Shown: positions 17,425 through 26,200 of the stretch, in pieces
Layout: every line of letters begins with the position of its first letter
Numbering within the stretch: position 1 is the stretch's first letter
Source: Bacteroidota bacterium
Lineage (GTDB): Bacteria > Bacteroidota > Bacteroidia > B-17B0 > Aurantibacillaceae
Length of the DNA: 64,000 nt
Reading direction: 5' to 3'
Assembly: GCA_017303905.1 (NCBI GenBank)
Contig: JAFLBH010000001.1
Location: 1,651,809-1,715,808 of the forward strand
The notes under the pieces: generated by a model
Database searches by the model: none
Told to the model about the DNA's origin: nothing
The model's input: only the letters and a program-made list of their open reading frames with translations
Made by a program: the position numbers and the translations under genes

Positions 17425-18570
17425 TTATGACTTTAAGAATATATTGGCGTTTTCTAAGCTCTTAACTAAAGCCTTATTGAATAATTCGATTTCTTTCTCC
17501 GAAATTGTTAAAGCAGGCAACAGACGAATTACATTTTTATTTGACGCTGTACCTACCAAAAGATGATGCTCAGAAGTTAAATTGTTTTTTAGTTCACTGA
17601 TTGGAAATTCAAATTCCAATCCAATCATTAATCCTTTTCCTCTTACTTCTTTTATGCCGTCCATCTGTTTTAATTCGTTTATCCATTTTTCTCCTGTCGC
17701 ATTTGCCTTCTCAATTAGTTGTTCGTTCTTTATCACGTCGAGAACGGCGATGGCTGCCGCACAAGCCAAATGATTACCGCCAAAAGTTGTACCCAGTAAA
17801 CCGTATTTAGCCTGGAATTTTGGATTGATAAGTACACCGGCAATAGGAAATCCGTTTCCCATACCTTTAGCCACAGTTATTAAATCGGGTTTTACATCCG
17901 CGTGTTGATGTGCGAAAAACTTTCCTGTTCTGCCATAACCGGATTGAACTTCATCTGCGATAAAAATTGCATCAAACTCTTTGCATTTTTGTTCAATCAG
18001 TTGTAAGAATGAGTTGTCAGGAATTTGAATTCCGGCCACACCCTGAATGCCTTCTATTATTACAGCACAAACGCTTTCATCCATTGCTTCAACAAAAGCT
18101 TCTTCGTTATTTAATTCTACAAAAACTACGTCATGTGAATTAATGTTCGCCTGAATACTTGCGTCGTTGGTGGCGGCCACAGCAAGGGAAGTTCTGCCAT
18201 GAAAACTTTTACTGAAGGCAATTACTTTTTTTCTGCCATTGTAGAATGACGCCAACTTTAATGCGTTTTCATTGGCTTCGGCTCCTGAGTTGCATAAGAA
18301 TAAATTGTAATCAGTGTAGCCGCTTATCTCTCCAAGTTTTTGAGCTAATTCTTCCTGCAATGGATTTATTACCGAATTGGAGTAAAAAGCGATGTTTTGT
18401 AATTGTTCCGTTATTTTCTGAACGTAATATTGGTGACTGTGCCCAATGGAGATAACTGCATGTCCGCCGTACAAATCCAAGTATTTTTCGTTGTTACTGT
18501 CCCACAACCACGAACCTTTTGCTTTTACAGGTGTGATATTTTGAAGTGGGTATACATTAAATGGTTTCAT
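17425..18570 (-). CDS. argD: N-acylornithine aminotransferase
   Basis: ArgD is a PLP-dependent class III aminotransferase that converts N-acylglutamate semialdehyde to N-acylornithine. The 381-residue protein has NSGAEANENALKLA for phosphate binding, FHGRTSLAVAAT, DEVQSGYGRTGKFFA, and the PLP lysine in DLITVAKGMGNGFP. The length and the start (MKPFNVYPLQ) are typical. It follows argC after a 92-base spacer that contains a palindromic repeat, and precedes argF' after a tandem-repeat spacer. Confidence 0.92.
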   Translation of the reverse strand: MKPFNVYPLQNITPVKAKGSWLWDSNNEKYLDLYGGHAVISIGHSHQYYVQKITEQLQNIAFYSNSVINPLQEELAQKLGEISGYTDYNLFLCNSGAEANENALKLASFYNGRKKVIAFSKSFHGRTSLAVAATNDASIQANINSHDVVFVELNNEEAFVEAMDESVCAVIIEGIQGVAGIQIPDNSFLQLIEQKCKEFDAIFIADEVQSGYGRTGKFFAHQHADVKPDLITVAKGMGNGFPIAGVLINPKFQAKYGLLGTTFGGNHLACAAAIAVLDVIKNEQLIEKANATGEKWINELKQMDGIKEVRGKGLMIGLEFEFPISELKNNLTSEHHLLVGTASNKNVIRLLPALTISEKEIELFNKALVKSLENANIFLKS

Positions 18571-18589
18571 GTTTTTCTTTTTCTTTTTG

Positions 18590-18642
18590 TTCTCGACTCC
18601 GCTCGAACTGACATTGCTGTCACATTGAGCGGAGTCGAAATG
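18590..18642. repeat. Palindromic repeat in the argC-argD spacer
   Basis: TTCTCGACTCCGCTCGAACT(GACA), then TTGC, then TGTCACATTGAGCGGAGTCG(AAATG). The two arms are imperfect reverse complements and each resembles the unit at 14476-14540, but here the TGACA ends face each other. Confidence 0.8.
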
Positions 18643-18662
18643 GGATGTGTTATTAATTTAAT

Positions 18663-19640
18663 TTAAAATGCAGATGGTTTAAGTTTTAATCCGTGTTTTT
18701 CATTTATTCCAAACATCAGATTCATATTCTGAATAGCTTGTCCGGCAGCGCCTTTCAATAAATTGTCAATTGCCGAAACAATGATGAGTTGATCTTTTTC
18801 TTTATGAAGTGAAATAAAGCAGTTATTGGTGTTTACCACTTGTTTCACATCCACCTCAAATGGAACAATTCTAGTGAAGGTTGCGTTTTCATAATATTCC
18901 TTATACCAATTCATGGATTGCTCCAATGATTGATCATTTTTTACATAGGTTACCGAATAAATCCCTCTGGTAAATGCCCCTCTTTGAGGAACAAAATACA
19001 TCCGACCTTTATAATTATTCTGTAATTGTGCTAAGGATTCGTTTATTTCGGTTTCATGTTGATGAATCAGTGTTTTATAAGCGCTGTGGTTATTACTTCT
19101 CCAGCTAAAATGATTGGTTGCAGATAAGGTTTGTCCTGCACCGGTCGAACCTGTTGTAGCAGTAACGTGGATATCAGAATGTAAGTGGTTATGCGCCGCT
19201 AAGGGTAATAATGCTAATTGTATGCACGTTGCAAAACAACCGGGATTAGCTACATAGTTGGCATTTTCAATTTTTGATTTGTTGAGTTCAGGTAAACCAT
19301 ACACAAAAGTTTTATTTTGAATCGAGTTTGAGTGTTTGTGTCTGAAATCCTGACTCAGATCAATAACTTTTGTGTTATCAGGAAAGGCGTGTTGTGATAA
19401 AAATTGTTTGGCCTCTCCATGTCCTTTACAAAGAAAAATAACATCAATAGTATTATTCCAGTCTTTGGTGAATTTTAAATCCGTTTCTCCGTAACAATCT
19501 GTATGAGTTTGGTACACAAACATGCCTGCCTGACTTTCACTTTGTACAAATGAGAGCTCCACATCAGGATGATTTAATAGTAATCTGATTACTTCTCCGC
19601 CGGTATAGCCGGCTCCTCCAATAATTCCTGCCTTAATCAT
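18663..19640 (-). CDS. argC: N-acyl-gamma-glutamyl-phosphate reductase
   Basis: ArgC reduces the acylglutamyl phosphate made by ArgB to the semialdehyde, using NADPH. The 325-residue protein has the N-terminal nucleotide loop GIIGGAGYTGGEVIRLL, the catalytic Cys in YVANPGCFATC, and the C-terminal NLLKGAAGQAIQNMNLMFG motif. It is a normal-length type 1 ArgC. It overlaps the argG stop by 8 bases, so translation is coupled. Confidence 0.95.
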   Translation of the reverse strand: MIKAGIIGGAGYTGGEVIRLLLNHPDVELSFVQSESQAGMFVYQTHTDCYGETDLKFTKDWNNTIDVIFLCKGHGEAKQFLSQHAFPDNTKVIDLSQDFRHKHSNSIQNKTFVYGLPELNKSKIENANYVANPGCFATCIQLALLPLAAHNHLHSDIHVTATTGSTGAGQTLSATNHFSWRSNNHSAYKTLIHQHETEINESLAQLQNNYKGRMYFVPQRGAFTRGIYSVTYVKNDQSLEQSMNWYKEYYENATFTRIVPFEVDVKQVVNTNNCFISLHKEKDQLIIVSAIDNLLKGAAGQAIQNMNLMFGINEKHGLKLKPSAF

Positions 19641-20856
19641 TTTTATCGAGTATTAATTGGTTTTGTAATTGATTTACCTTGTAATAAATCGCCGTTTGAT
19701 TACCGAATATTTTCGTGAATCCTTTTACATCATCGCCGGTAAAAGATTTATTCATTTCGCCGTAAGCACCAAAGGCATCATTCATTAAATCGTGTTCAGA
19801 CTGGATTCCGTCAATAACAAATCTGTATGGCATTAAGGTGATGAATACTTCGCCGGTAACATTTTGCTGAGTGTTTTCAAAAAATGCTTCCATGTCTCTC
19901 ATGGCCGGATCGAGGTACTGACCTTCGTGCAGCCAATTACCATACCATAATGCTAATTGATCTTTCCAATACAATTGCCATTTGGTAAGTACGTGTTTTT
20001 CCAGTGCATGATGCGCTTTAATAATCAGCAACGCAACTGCGGCTTCAAATCCAACTCTGCCTTTAATTCCAATAATGGTATCACCAACATGTATGTCTCT
20101 TCCAATCGCAAATGGAGAAGCGATTTGATTTAGCGCTTCAATAGCTTTTACAGGATCGGAAAACGAAATACCATTTACTTCTTTCAATTCCCCTTTAACA
20201 AAACCGAGTTTTAATTTTTCAGGTTGAGTTTTTGAAATTGGAGTAGGCCAGGCGTGGTCTGGTAAGTATAAATGGGACGTGAGTGTTTCTTTCCCGCCAA
20301 CCGAATTCCCCCAAATGCCTTTATTGATGCTGTAAATGGCTTTTTCGAAATTCATGCTTACTCCGTGTTTTTTCAGGTAATCGATTTCTTGTTGTCTCGA
20401 TAATTTAAGATCCCTGATTGGCGTGATGATGTTTACTTCCGGTGTTAAGATTTGAAATGCCATGTCAAATCTTACCTGATCGTTGCCTGCGCCGGTGCTG
20501 CCATGAGCAATGTTTTCTGCGCCCATGAGTTTCGCGTAATCAGCAATGGCTAATGCCTGGATTATCCGTTCGGCACTAACTGAAAGCGGGTAGGTGTTAT
20601 TCTTTAATACATTAGCAAATACCAAATACTTAATCACTTTCTCGTAATACGCAGGTTTGGCATCAATAATTTTAAATGAACTTACGCCTAATGCTTCGGC
20701 ATGTTGTTCCAGTTTTTCTTTTTCTTCATTTGTAAATCCGCCTGTATTAACCGTTACGGTATGTACATTAAGATTGAGTTCGTTTTTCAAATAAATGGCG
20801 CAAAATGTGGTGTCTAATCCTCCACTGAATGCTAGTATAACGTTGTTGTTTTTCAT
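19633..20856 (-). CDS. argG: Argininosuccinate synthase
   Basis: ArgG joins citrulline and aspartate with ATP to make argininosuccinate. The 407-residue protein opens with the PP-loop AFSGGLDTTFCAIYL. The HGSTGAGNDQVRFDMAF motif and the ADYAKLMGAENIAHG segment are diagnostic. The length is normal. It starts one base after the GNAT gene and overlaps argC, so it is the second gene of the operon. Confidence 0.95.
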   Translation of the reverse strand: MKNNNVILAFSGGLDTTFCAIYLKNELNLNVHTVTVNTGGFTNEEKEKLEQHAEALGVSSFKIIDAKPAYYEKVIKYLVFANVLKNNTYPLSVSAERIIQALAIADYAKLMGAENIAHGSTGAGNDQVRFDMAFQILTPEVNIITPIRDLKLSRQQEIDYLKKHGVSMNFEKAIYSINKGIWGNSVGGKETLTSHLYLPDHAWPTPISKTQPEKLKLGFVKGELKEVNGISFSDPVKAIEALNQIASPFAIGRDIHVGDTIIGIKGRVGFEAAVALLIIKAHHALEKHVLTKWQLYWKDQLALWYGNWLHEGQYLDPAMRDMEAFFENTQQNVTGEVFITLMPYRFVIDGIQSEHDLMNDAFGAYGEMNKSFTGDDVKGFTKIFGNQTAIYYKVNQLQNQLILDKND

Positions 20857-20857
20857 T

Positions 20858-21520
20858 TTATAAACTATTAATAGGTTCTTCTTTTTTTATTTTTAATTTT
20901 TTTAAAAAGTTGGTTTGTTTAATTCTTATTAACCGTTCCATTACTTTTTGCTTGCTTACAAAATCAAACCATCGGGGTTTATTTTTTTCTGCAGGATTGT
21001 AAAGCATTGCGGTGCACAAGCAATTTTTTCTGTCTTTGCTTTTTAGAATTTCGAAATTCACACAACTCTGGCAACCTTTCCAGAAGGCTTCGTCTTGTGT
21101 CAATTCAGAGTAGGTGACTGGTTCGTATCCTAGTTCAGAATTTATTTTCATTACAGCCAGTCCGGTAGTCAGACCGAAAATTTTAGCTTCAGGATATTTT
21201 GCTCTCGATAGCTCAAAAATTTTCTTCTTGATTTCAGTAGCCAATCCGCTTTTTCTGAAATTTGGAGACACGATTAAGCCGGAGTTAGCCACATAGTTAC
21301 CGTGGCTCCACGTTTCGATGTAACAAAAACCTGCCCATTCGCCTGTTTTACTAAGGGCGATGACTGCTTTTCCTTCCAGCATTTTTAGCCGGATATATTC
21401 TGGAGTACGCTTGGCAATGCCGGTTCCCCTGGCTTTTGCCGACGACTCCATTTCGTTGCAGATAAGATCTGCATAATGCAAGTGATGCTCATTGGCAACT
21501 TGCACAACAAAATGTTGCAT
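20858..21520 (-). CDS. GNAT N-acyltransferase, probable N-acylglutamate synthase of the arginine operon
   Basis: A 220-residue GNAT acyltransferase. The acyl-CoA loop region is SGLIVSPNFRKSGLATEIKK, preceded by GEWAGFCYIETW and followed by the beta-bulge segment FGLTTGLAVMKINSELGYEP. As first gene of the operon it is the best candidate for the missing first step, acylation of glutamate, in place of ArgA or ArgJ. I start at ATG 21520 (MQHFVVQVANE). The frame is open 21 codons further, but that part is a hydrophobic run over a hairpin. The C-terminal third has four Cys (GCQSC and NCLC), a possible metal site. The function is inferred from position. Confidence 0.75.
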   Translation of the reverse strand: MQHFVVQVANEHHLHYADLICNEMESSAKARGTGIAKRTPEYIRLKMLEGKAVIALSKTGEWAGFCYIETWSHGNYVANSGLIVSPNFRKSGLATEIKKKIFELSRAKYPEAKIFGLTTGLAVMKINSELGYEPVTYSELTQDEAFWKGCQSCVNFEILKSKDRKNCLCTAMLYNPAEKNKPRWFDFVSKQKVMERLIRIKQTNFLKKLKIKKEEPINSL

Positions 21521-21562
21521 TTTCAAATAGAATTTGAGAATTAAAAAAAATGGAAATGTAAT

Positions 21563-21584
21563 AACACTGCCGACCGGCAGCATT
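21563..21584 (-). promoter_or_regulatory. Hairpin just upstream of the arginine operon's first gene
   Basis: AATGCTGCCG and CGGCAGTGTT pair over 10 positions with two G-T wobbles around a tight loop. It sits between the leader ORF stop (21612) and the GNAT start (21520). A T8 run follows only after about 15 bases, so it is not a simple terminator. Confidence 0.55.
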
Positions 21585-21611
21585 AGTTTTTAATCAGAGT
21601 ACGGGCTCTAA

Positions 21612-21749
21612 TCAACGTCGGATATAAAACACGGGGCGTACGGGTAAAACAAACAACAGGTTAGCTGTTGAAAAAAACACACTCTTGCTCAAGGAGCTGA
21701 TTTTTCCCGATAAGCGGGATGAGCAGAGAATGAAATTAAGTGTTTTCAT
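21612..21749 (-). CDS. Candidate leader peptide of the arginine operon (45 aa)
   Basis: Minus-strand ATG at 21749 opens a 45-codon ORF that ends at TGA 21614-21612. It begins MKTLNFILCSSRLSGKISS and ends VLPVRPVFYIRR then stop. Arg codons lie at positions 12, 38, 44 and 45, with two directly before the stop. The ORF overlaps a large hairpin with a T7 run and lies between a promoter-like element and the first structural gene. This is the layout of a translation-sensing leader. No homologue is known to me and the coding status is inferred only from the layout. Confidence 0.4.
   Translation of the reverse strand: MKTLNFILCSSRLSGKISSLSKSVFFSTANLLFVLPVRPVFYIRR
21671..21744 (-). promoter_or_regulatory. 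Attenuator-like hairpin with T-run in the arginine leader
   Basis: On the minus strand AACACT pairs with GTGTGTT, CTCTGCTCA pairs with TGAGCAAGAG, and CCCG..CGGG forms an inner hairpin. A T7 run (21677-21671) follows. It could terminate transcription before the operon, or be a plain terminator of the upstream DUF2147 genes. Confidence 0.5.
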
Positions 21750-21796
21750 TTTTTTTTGTTGTGTTGCTCTTGTGTTTTGCTTTTTAAATAATGGGG

Positions 21797-21830
21797 CAAA
21801 TATTTTAAATAATTTTTGAATAATCCAAAA
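21797..21830 (-). promoter_or_regulatory. Possible promoter of the arginine operon
   Basis: On the minus strand TTTTG (21830-21826), 21 bases, then AATATTTG (21804-21797), one mismatch from TAnnTTTG. Transcription would begin about 40 bases before the leader ORF. Confidence 0.4.
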
Positions 21831-21904
21831 TTATTTTTTTTGAAGCGCTTTTTAGCCGGCTTATAAAAACCTTTTAGTAAGAGTTGTAAGAGGGGAAATA
21901 AATT

Positions 21905-22327
21905 TTACTCCTTAAAATCTACTTTCACAAAATATTCTGTTTTTCCGAGAATAGATAAGCCAATGTAACCTCTTACAATTAGATTTCCCTTTTCATCGCG
22001 TGTGATTTTGCTTTTGTAGGTTTTACCGGTGTTGGCATCATAAACATGACCTTTGTACCACGTATGTTTGCCATCGAAAATAAAATCATAAACGGGAATG
22101 GAGCCCAATATCTTTAAACTTCTTTTATTTAAATCAGGATTCAAAGTATCTTTTCTTTCGGGGAGTTTCATCCATACTATCTTCGCAAAGTATTTTTCGC
22201 CTTGCTTATAAAATTTAAAAATACTGTTTTCCTGAGGCGACATAAAGTAACCCAGGTGCTCATGATTTTGTGCAGGAAGAGTGAATTGAAATGAGAGAAA
22301 TAATATGAGTGCAATTAAACTTCTCAC
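21905..22327 (-). CDS. DUF2147 secreted protein (third tandem copy)
   Basis: A 140-residue protein with a signal peptide ending LPAQ. The DUF2147 core follows: GYFMSPQENSIFKFYKQGEKY, then YFAKIVWMK, then GKTYKSKITRDEKGNLIVRGY and the end YFVKVDFKE. DUF2147 proteins are small exported beta proteins of unknown function. It is the most diverged of the three adjacent copies and the last gene of the cluster headed by the VPS10-like protein. Confidence 0.85.
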   Translation of the reverse strand: MRSLIALILFLSFQFTLPAQNHEHLGYFMSPQENSIFKFYKQGEKYFAKIVWMKLPERKDTLNPDLNKRSLKILGSIPVYDFIFDGKHTWYKGHVYDANTGKTYKSKITRDEKGNLIVRGYIGLSILGKTEYFVKVDFKE

Positions 22328-22339
22328 GAGAAGATATTT

Positions 22340-22768
22340 TTATTCTTTAAAATCTACTTTAACAAAATATTCCGTTCGGCCAATTAAGGAAATGCCAATA
22401 TAGCCACGAACATTCAGGTTTCCTTTTTCATCGCGTGTGATTTTGCAATCGTATGTTTTACCATTATTGGGATCATAAATGTATCCTTTTGCCCAAGTAT
22501 CTTTTCCATCGAAAACAAAATCGCGAATTGCATTTGATCCAAATACTTTTTGGTTGCGTTTACTTACATCAGGATTTTTTGAGTCCAGCATCTCAGGTTC
22601 TTTCATCCAAACGGGCTTTCCATAATACTTCCCGTTATTTTCATAAATCTTCAATATGCTTTTGCCGCTTGGCGACATATAATAACCTAAAATATCATTG
22701 GCTTTGTTTTGCGCAAGTGATGCTATTGCAAATAAAAATAAACTAGTGCTAAAGATGATTTTTTTCAT
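22340..22768 (-). CDS. DUF2147 secreted protein (second tandem copy)
   Basis: A 142-residue exported protein. Signal peptide to about residue 19 (IASLAQ), then the DUF2147 pattern: DILGYYMSPSGKSILKIY, YYGKPVWMKEPE, GKTYDCKITRDEKGNLNVRG and YFVKVDFKE. The C-terminal half is almost the same as the third copy. It follows the first copy after 27 bases and precedes the third by 12, so all three are likely transcribed together. Function unknown. Confidence 0.87.
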   Translation of the reverse strand: MKKIIFSTSLFLFAIASLAQNKANDILGYYMSPSGKSILKIYENNGKYYGKPVWMKEPEMLDSKNPDVSKRNQKVFGSNAIRDFVFDGKDTWAKGYIYDPNNGKTYDCKITRDEKGNLNVRGYIGISLIGRTEYFVKVDFKE

Positions 22769-22795
22769 AGCGTAATATTTACATTAAATATAATA

Positions 22796-23224
22796 CTATT
22801 CCTTGAAATCTACCTTCACAAAATAAGCAGTTTGACCCACCAATGAAACGCCAATATATCCCCTAAACAATAAGTTCCCGCTTGGCTCTCTTGTGATTTT
22901 GCATTTATAAGTTTTTCCTGTTCTTGAGTTGTAGATGGTGCCTCCCTCCCAAGTATCGGTGCCATTAAAGGATAATCCTTTCATGATAATTTGTCCGAGT
23001 ATTTTTTCTTTTCTCTTAGTTGTATCCGGATTAAGATAATCTTCGCGATCCGGAATATTCATCCATACTAATTTGCCATAGTATTTATTATTCTTCTCAA
23101 ATATCTTTAGGATGGCTTCTCTTTTTGAGTCCATGTAGTATCCTAAAATATCATTGGCGCTGTTTTGCGCCAATGATAATGTTGATATGAAAAAATAAAT
23201 TAGAGTTGCGAAAAGTGTTCTCAT
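22796..23224 (-). CDS. DUF2147 secreted protein (first tandem copy)
   Basis: A 142-residue exported protein with signal peptide (STLSLAQ) and DUF2147 core (NDILGYYMDSKREAILKI, YYGKLVWMNIPD, TGKTYKCKITREPSGNLLF, YFVKVDFKE). It starts one base after the stop of the large VPS10-like gene, which ties the DUF2147 genes to that transcript. The three copies share signal-peptide style and C-terminal motif, so they arose by local duplication. Confidence 0.87.
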   Translation of the reverse strand: MRTLFATLIYFFISTLSLAQNSANDILGYYMDSKREAILKIFEKNNKYYGKLVWMNIPDREDYLNPDTTKRKEKILGQIIMKGLSFNGTDTWEGGTIYNSRTGKTYKCKITREPSGNLLFRGYIGVSLVGQTAYFVKVDFKE

Positions 23225-23225
23225 T

Positions 23226-26200
23226 TTATTCCCATTTAGGCAAACGGCCCGGAGTTGCCGGAAGTTTCATGCCTTCTGCCTTGTTTTCCAAATCTGCTAA
23301 TTTTTTCGCAGTTTCAGAAATCTGATTATAAACCGGTTTGAATTTTTCTTTTATCTCAGCTAGCTTTTCTTTGTAAGTATTAGTTGCACCTAACGAATTA
23401 CTCCAGGTTCCCCATACTATATTTTCTAAGCTTCCATATAAACCCGGTAATGTTTCAAATTCGCGTTTAGCCAAACTTCCATCACCATGTAAAACAAAAT
23501 TAATGGCTTCAATTTGTTGTTCAAGTTCTTTTACATCTTTTAAAAGCGTTAAACTGCTGGATGGGCCTTCTTGGATGCCTTTCTTCAAGTATTTCAAACG
23601 CTCGCTCATTCCGCCTGTGTAATTAGAACTGCCGGCCATTACTCGTCTTAATTCCCCCAATGATTTGTTTAATTCCACCATTTGTTTTTGATCCGGTAAT
23701 GGAAGCGTAGAGTTTTGCAATGTAGTTAAGTTGAAATCGCGTTTTTCTGATAAGGCTTCGGTAACACCGTTCTCTACTTTAAAAATCTGAGCGAAATATT
23801 TTCCCGGAATAGCCGGCGCACCTAAGTCTTCACTCTCATAAGGATTGTCCGGATTCGGCGTATAAAAATTCACCGCTGAAGTAATTTCGTGTCTGCCATT
23901 CCAAGTTACTTTCTTCATGCCTTTTTTAGCGTCTTGTTTAATTTTACGCACTTCATTCCCTTGCTCATCGGTAATCACGAGTATAGTATAAACGGCTTCT
24001 TCTTTATCTTCTAAGCGGATGCTATCGGCTGATGGATAAAATACGTCTTTACCCGCTTTGATTTTTTCTTTCTCCGCCTCTTTACGTTTGTCTTTTATTG
24101 TCTTGTAAGAATCCTTTAAATACCATGTGATGGTTGCACCAACCGGTGGATTGTTTACATTGTAAAATGAAGCTCCCTGAAATGATTTTCCTTTATGTCC
24201 GTATGGAGTTGATTCGTTATAAACCAATCCGTCTTTCACAGGGAATATCGTTGCTTTTTTATCTAAATCTTCTTTTTTGATATTCTGCAATAAACTATAA
24301 TCGTCGATAATATAAAAACCGCGACCAAATGTTGCAATTACAATGTCATTCTCTCTTTTTTGAATGGCTATATCTTTAACACAGATAGCTTGTGGCAAAC
24401 CTGCAGTAATTTCAATCCAGTTTTTACCACCGTTATTGCTAAAGTAAAAGCCAAACTCAGTTCCGCAGAATAATAAATCTTTGTTTTTGTGATCTTCTGC
24501 CATGCTGTAAGTGCTTCCTTTTTCAGGAAGATTACCTGTAATATTCGTCCATGTTTTTCCTTTATCGCTTGTTTTCACTAAATAAGGTTTGAAATCTCCC
24601 ATACGGTGATTGTTTAACACGGCATACGCCACGTTTTCATCGTGTTGTGATGTCATGATGAAATTAACTAACGGTCCGGATGTAGCTCCTCCAACATTAA
24701 TAGCCGGTACGCCGGGGAATGTTGATGACTTGGTCCAGTTCTTACCGCCATCTGTTGTAACTTGTATTAAACCATCATCGGTTCCAGCGTAAATTATATT
24801 TTCATTTTTTGGTGATTCAGCTAAAGCAGTGATGTTTCCGTAAATAGAAGTCGATTGATTTTTCGCTACGGCATCCATGCTCCATACTTTACCCATCACA
24901 GGTAATTTGTTACGGTCAATTCCTCTTGATAAATCATTGCTGATAACTTGCCAGGTATTACCACGGTCATCACTTCTGAAAACCTTATTGGCAGCGAAAT
25001 AAATTCTCTTGTTGTCAAATGCACTGATGATTAACGGAGCATCCCAGTTATATCGATAAGCAGGCTCTCCCGGTTTTTCCTGAGGTTTAATATCAACAGC
25101 TTCACCTGATTTTCTATCGTAACGAATTAAACCACCATATTGCCATTCTGAGTAAACAATGTTTGGTTCGTTTGGATCTACACGTGATTGGAAACCGTCT
25201 CCTCCAACTGTTACAAACCAATCGGCATTGGTTACACCTGTTGCGCTAATTGTTCTGCTTGGACCACCCAATGAATTGTTATCTTGTGTACCTCCATAGA
25301 TATAATAGAATGGTTTGCTATTATCCACACATACACGGTAAAATTGCGTAATAGGTAAGTTAGCTTTGTAATTCCAGTTAGCAGCACCATCAAATGTTTC
25401 ATATAAACCACCATCACAACCCATTAATATATGATCTGTGTTATCAGGGTCAACATAAATGGCATGATTATCTACGTGCTTGTTTTTTTCACCCATGCCG
25501 TGAAATGATTTTCCGCCATTTTCACTTACCTGTGCCCAGGTGTCCATAGAGTAAATTTTATTTACGTCTTTTGGGTCAGCAAATATTTCCATGTAATAAT
25601 TACCGGCTGTGCGGTGACCACCTTGGCGTGTAAAGCTAGCGCCTCTGTCAGTACTTTTGTAAAATCCACCGGCATCGTCATTGGCTTCAACCATGGCGTA
25701 AACAATATCTGTATTTACAGGAGAAATGGCCAATGCAATACGACCTACATCCCCTGCAGGCAGACCGTTAGTTAGTTTATTCCATGTGTTTCCGCCATCA
25801 GTACTTTTGTATAAAGCACTTTCCGGCCCACCGCTGATGTAGGTCCATTCATGGCGACGACGCTGATGCGCTGTTGCATATACAATGTTTGGTCGTTTTT
25901 TATCAATATGTACTTCATTAAAGCCTGTATTATCGCTAACATTTAAAACTTGTTTCCAGGTTTTACCGCCATCTGTGGTTTTATAAATGCCGCGTTCACC
26001 ACCTGAATTCCATAACGGACCATACGCAGCTACTAATACATTATCACTGTTTGTTGGGTCAATGGCAATCATGCCAATGTGCTCTGATTTTCCTAAGCCA
26101 ACATTCTTCCAGGTTTTACCGCCGTCTTCACTTTTATATACACCATCGCCATAACCAACAGCGCGTTGATTATTGTTTTCGCCGGTTCCAACCCAGATTA

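Noticed and set aside
21521..21583. N-terminal extension of the GNAT gene
   Set aside because: A hydrophobic run over the 21563-21584 hairpin, not part of the GNAT fold; ATG 21520 is used.
21671..21744. SAM-type or other known riboswitch in the arginine leader
   Set aside because: The CTCT..CCCG..CGGG pieces lack the conserved core of SAM-I or other riboswitches I can recognise; an attenuator or plain terminator fits better.
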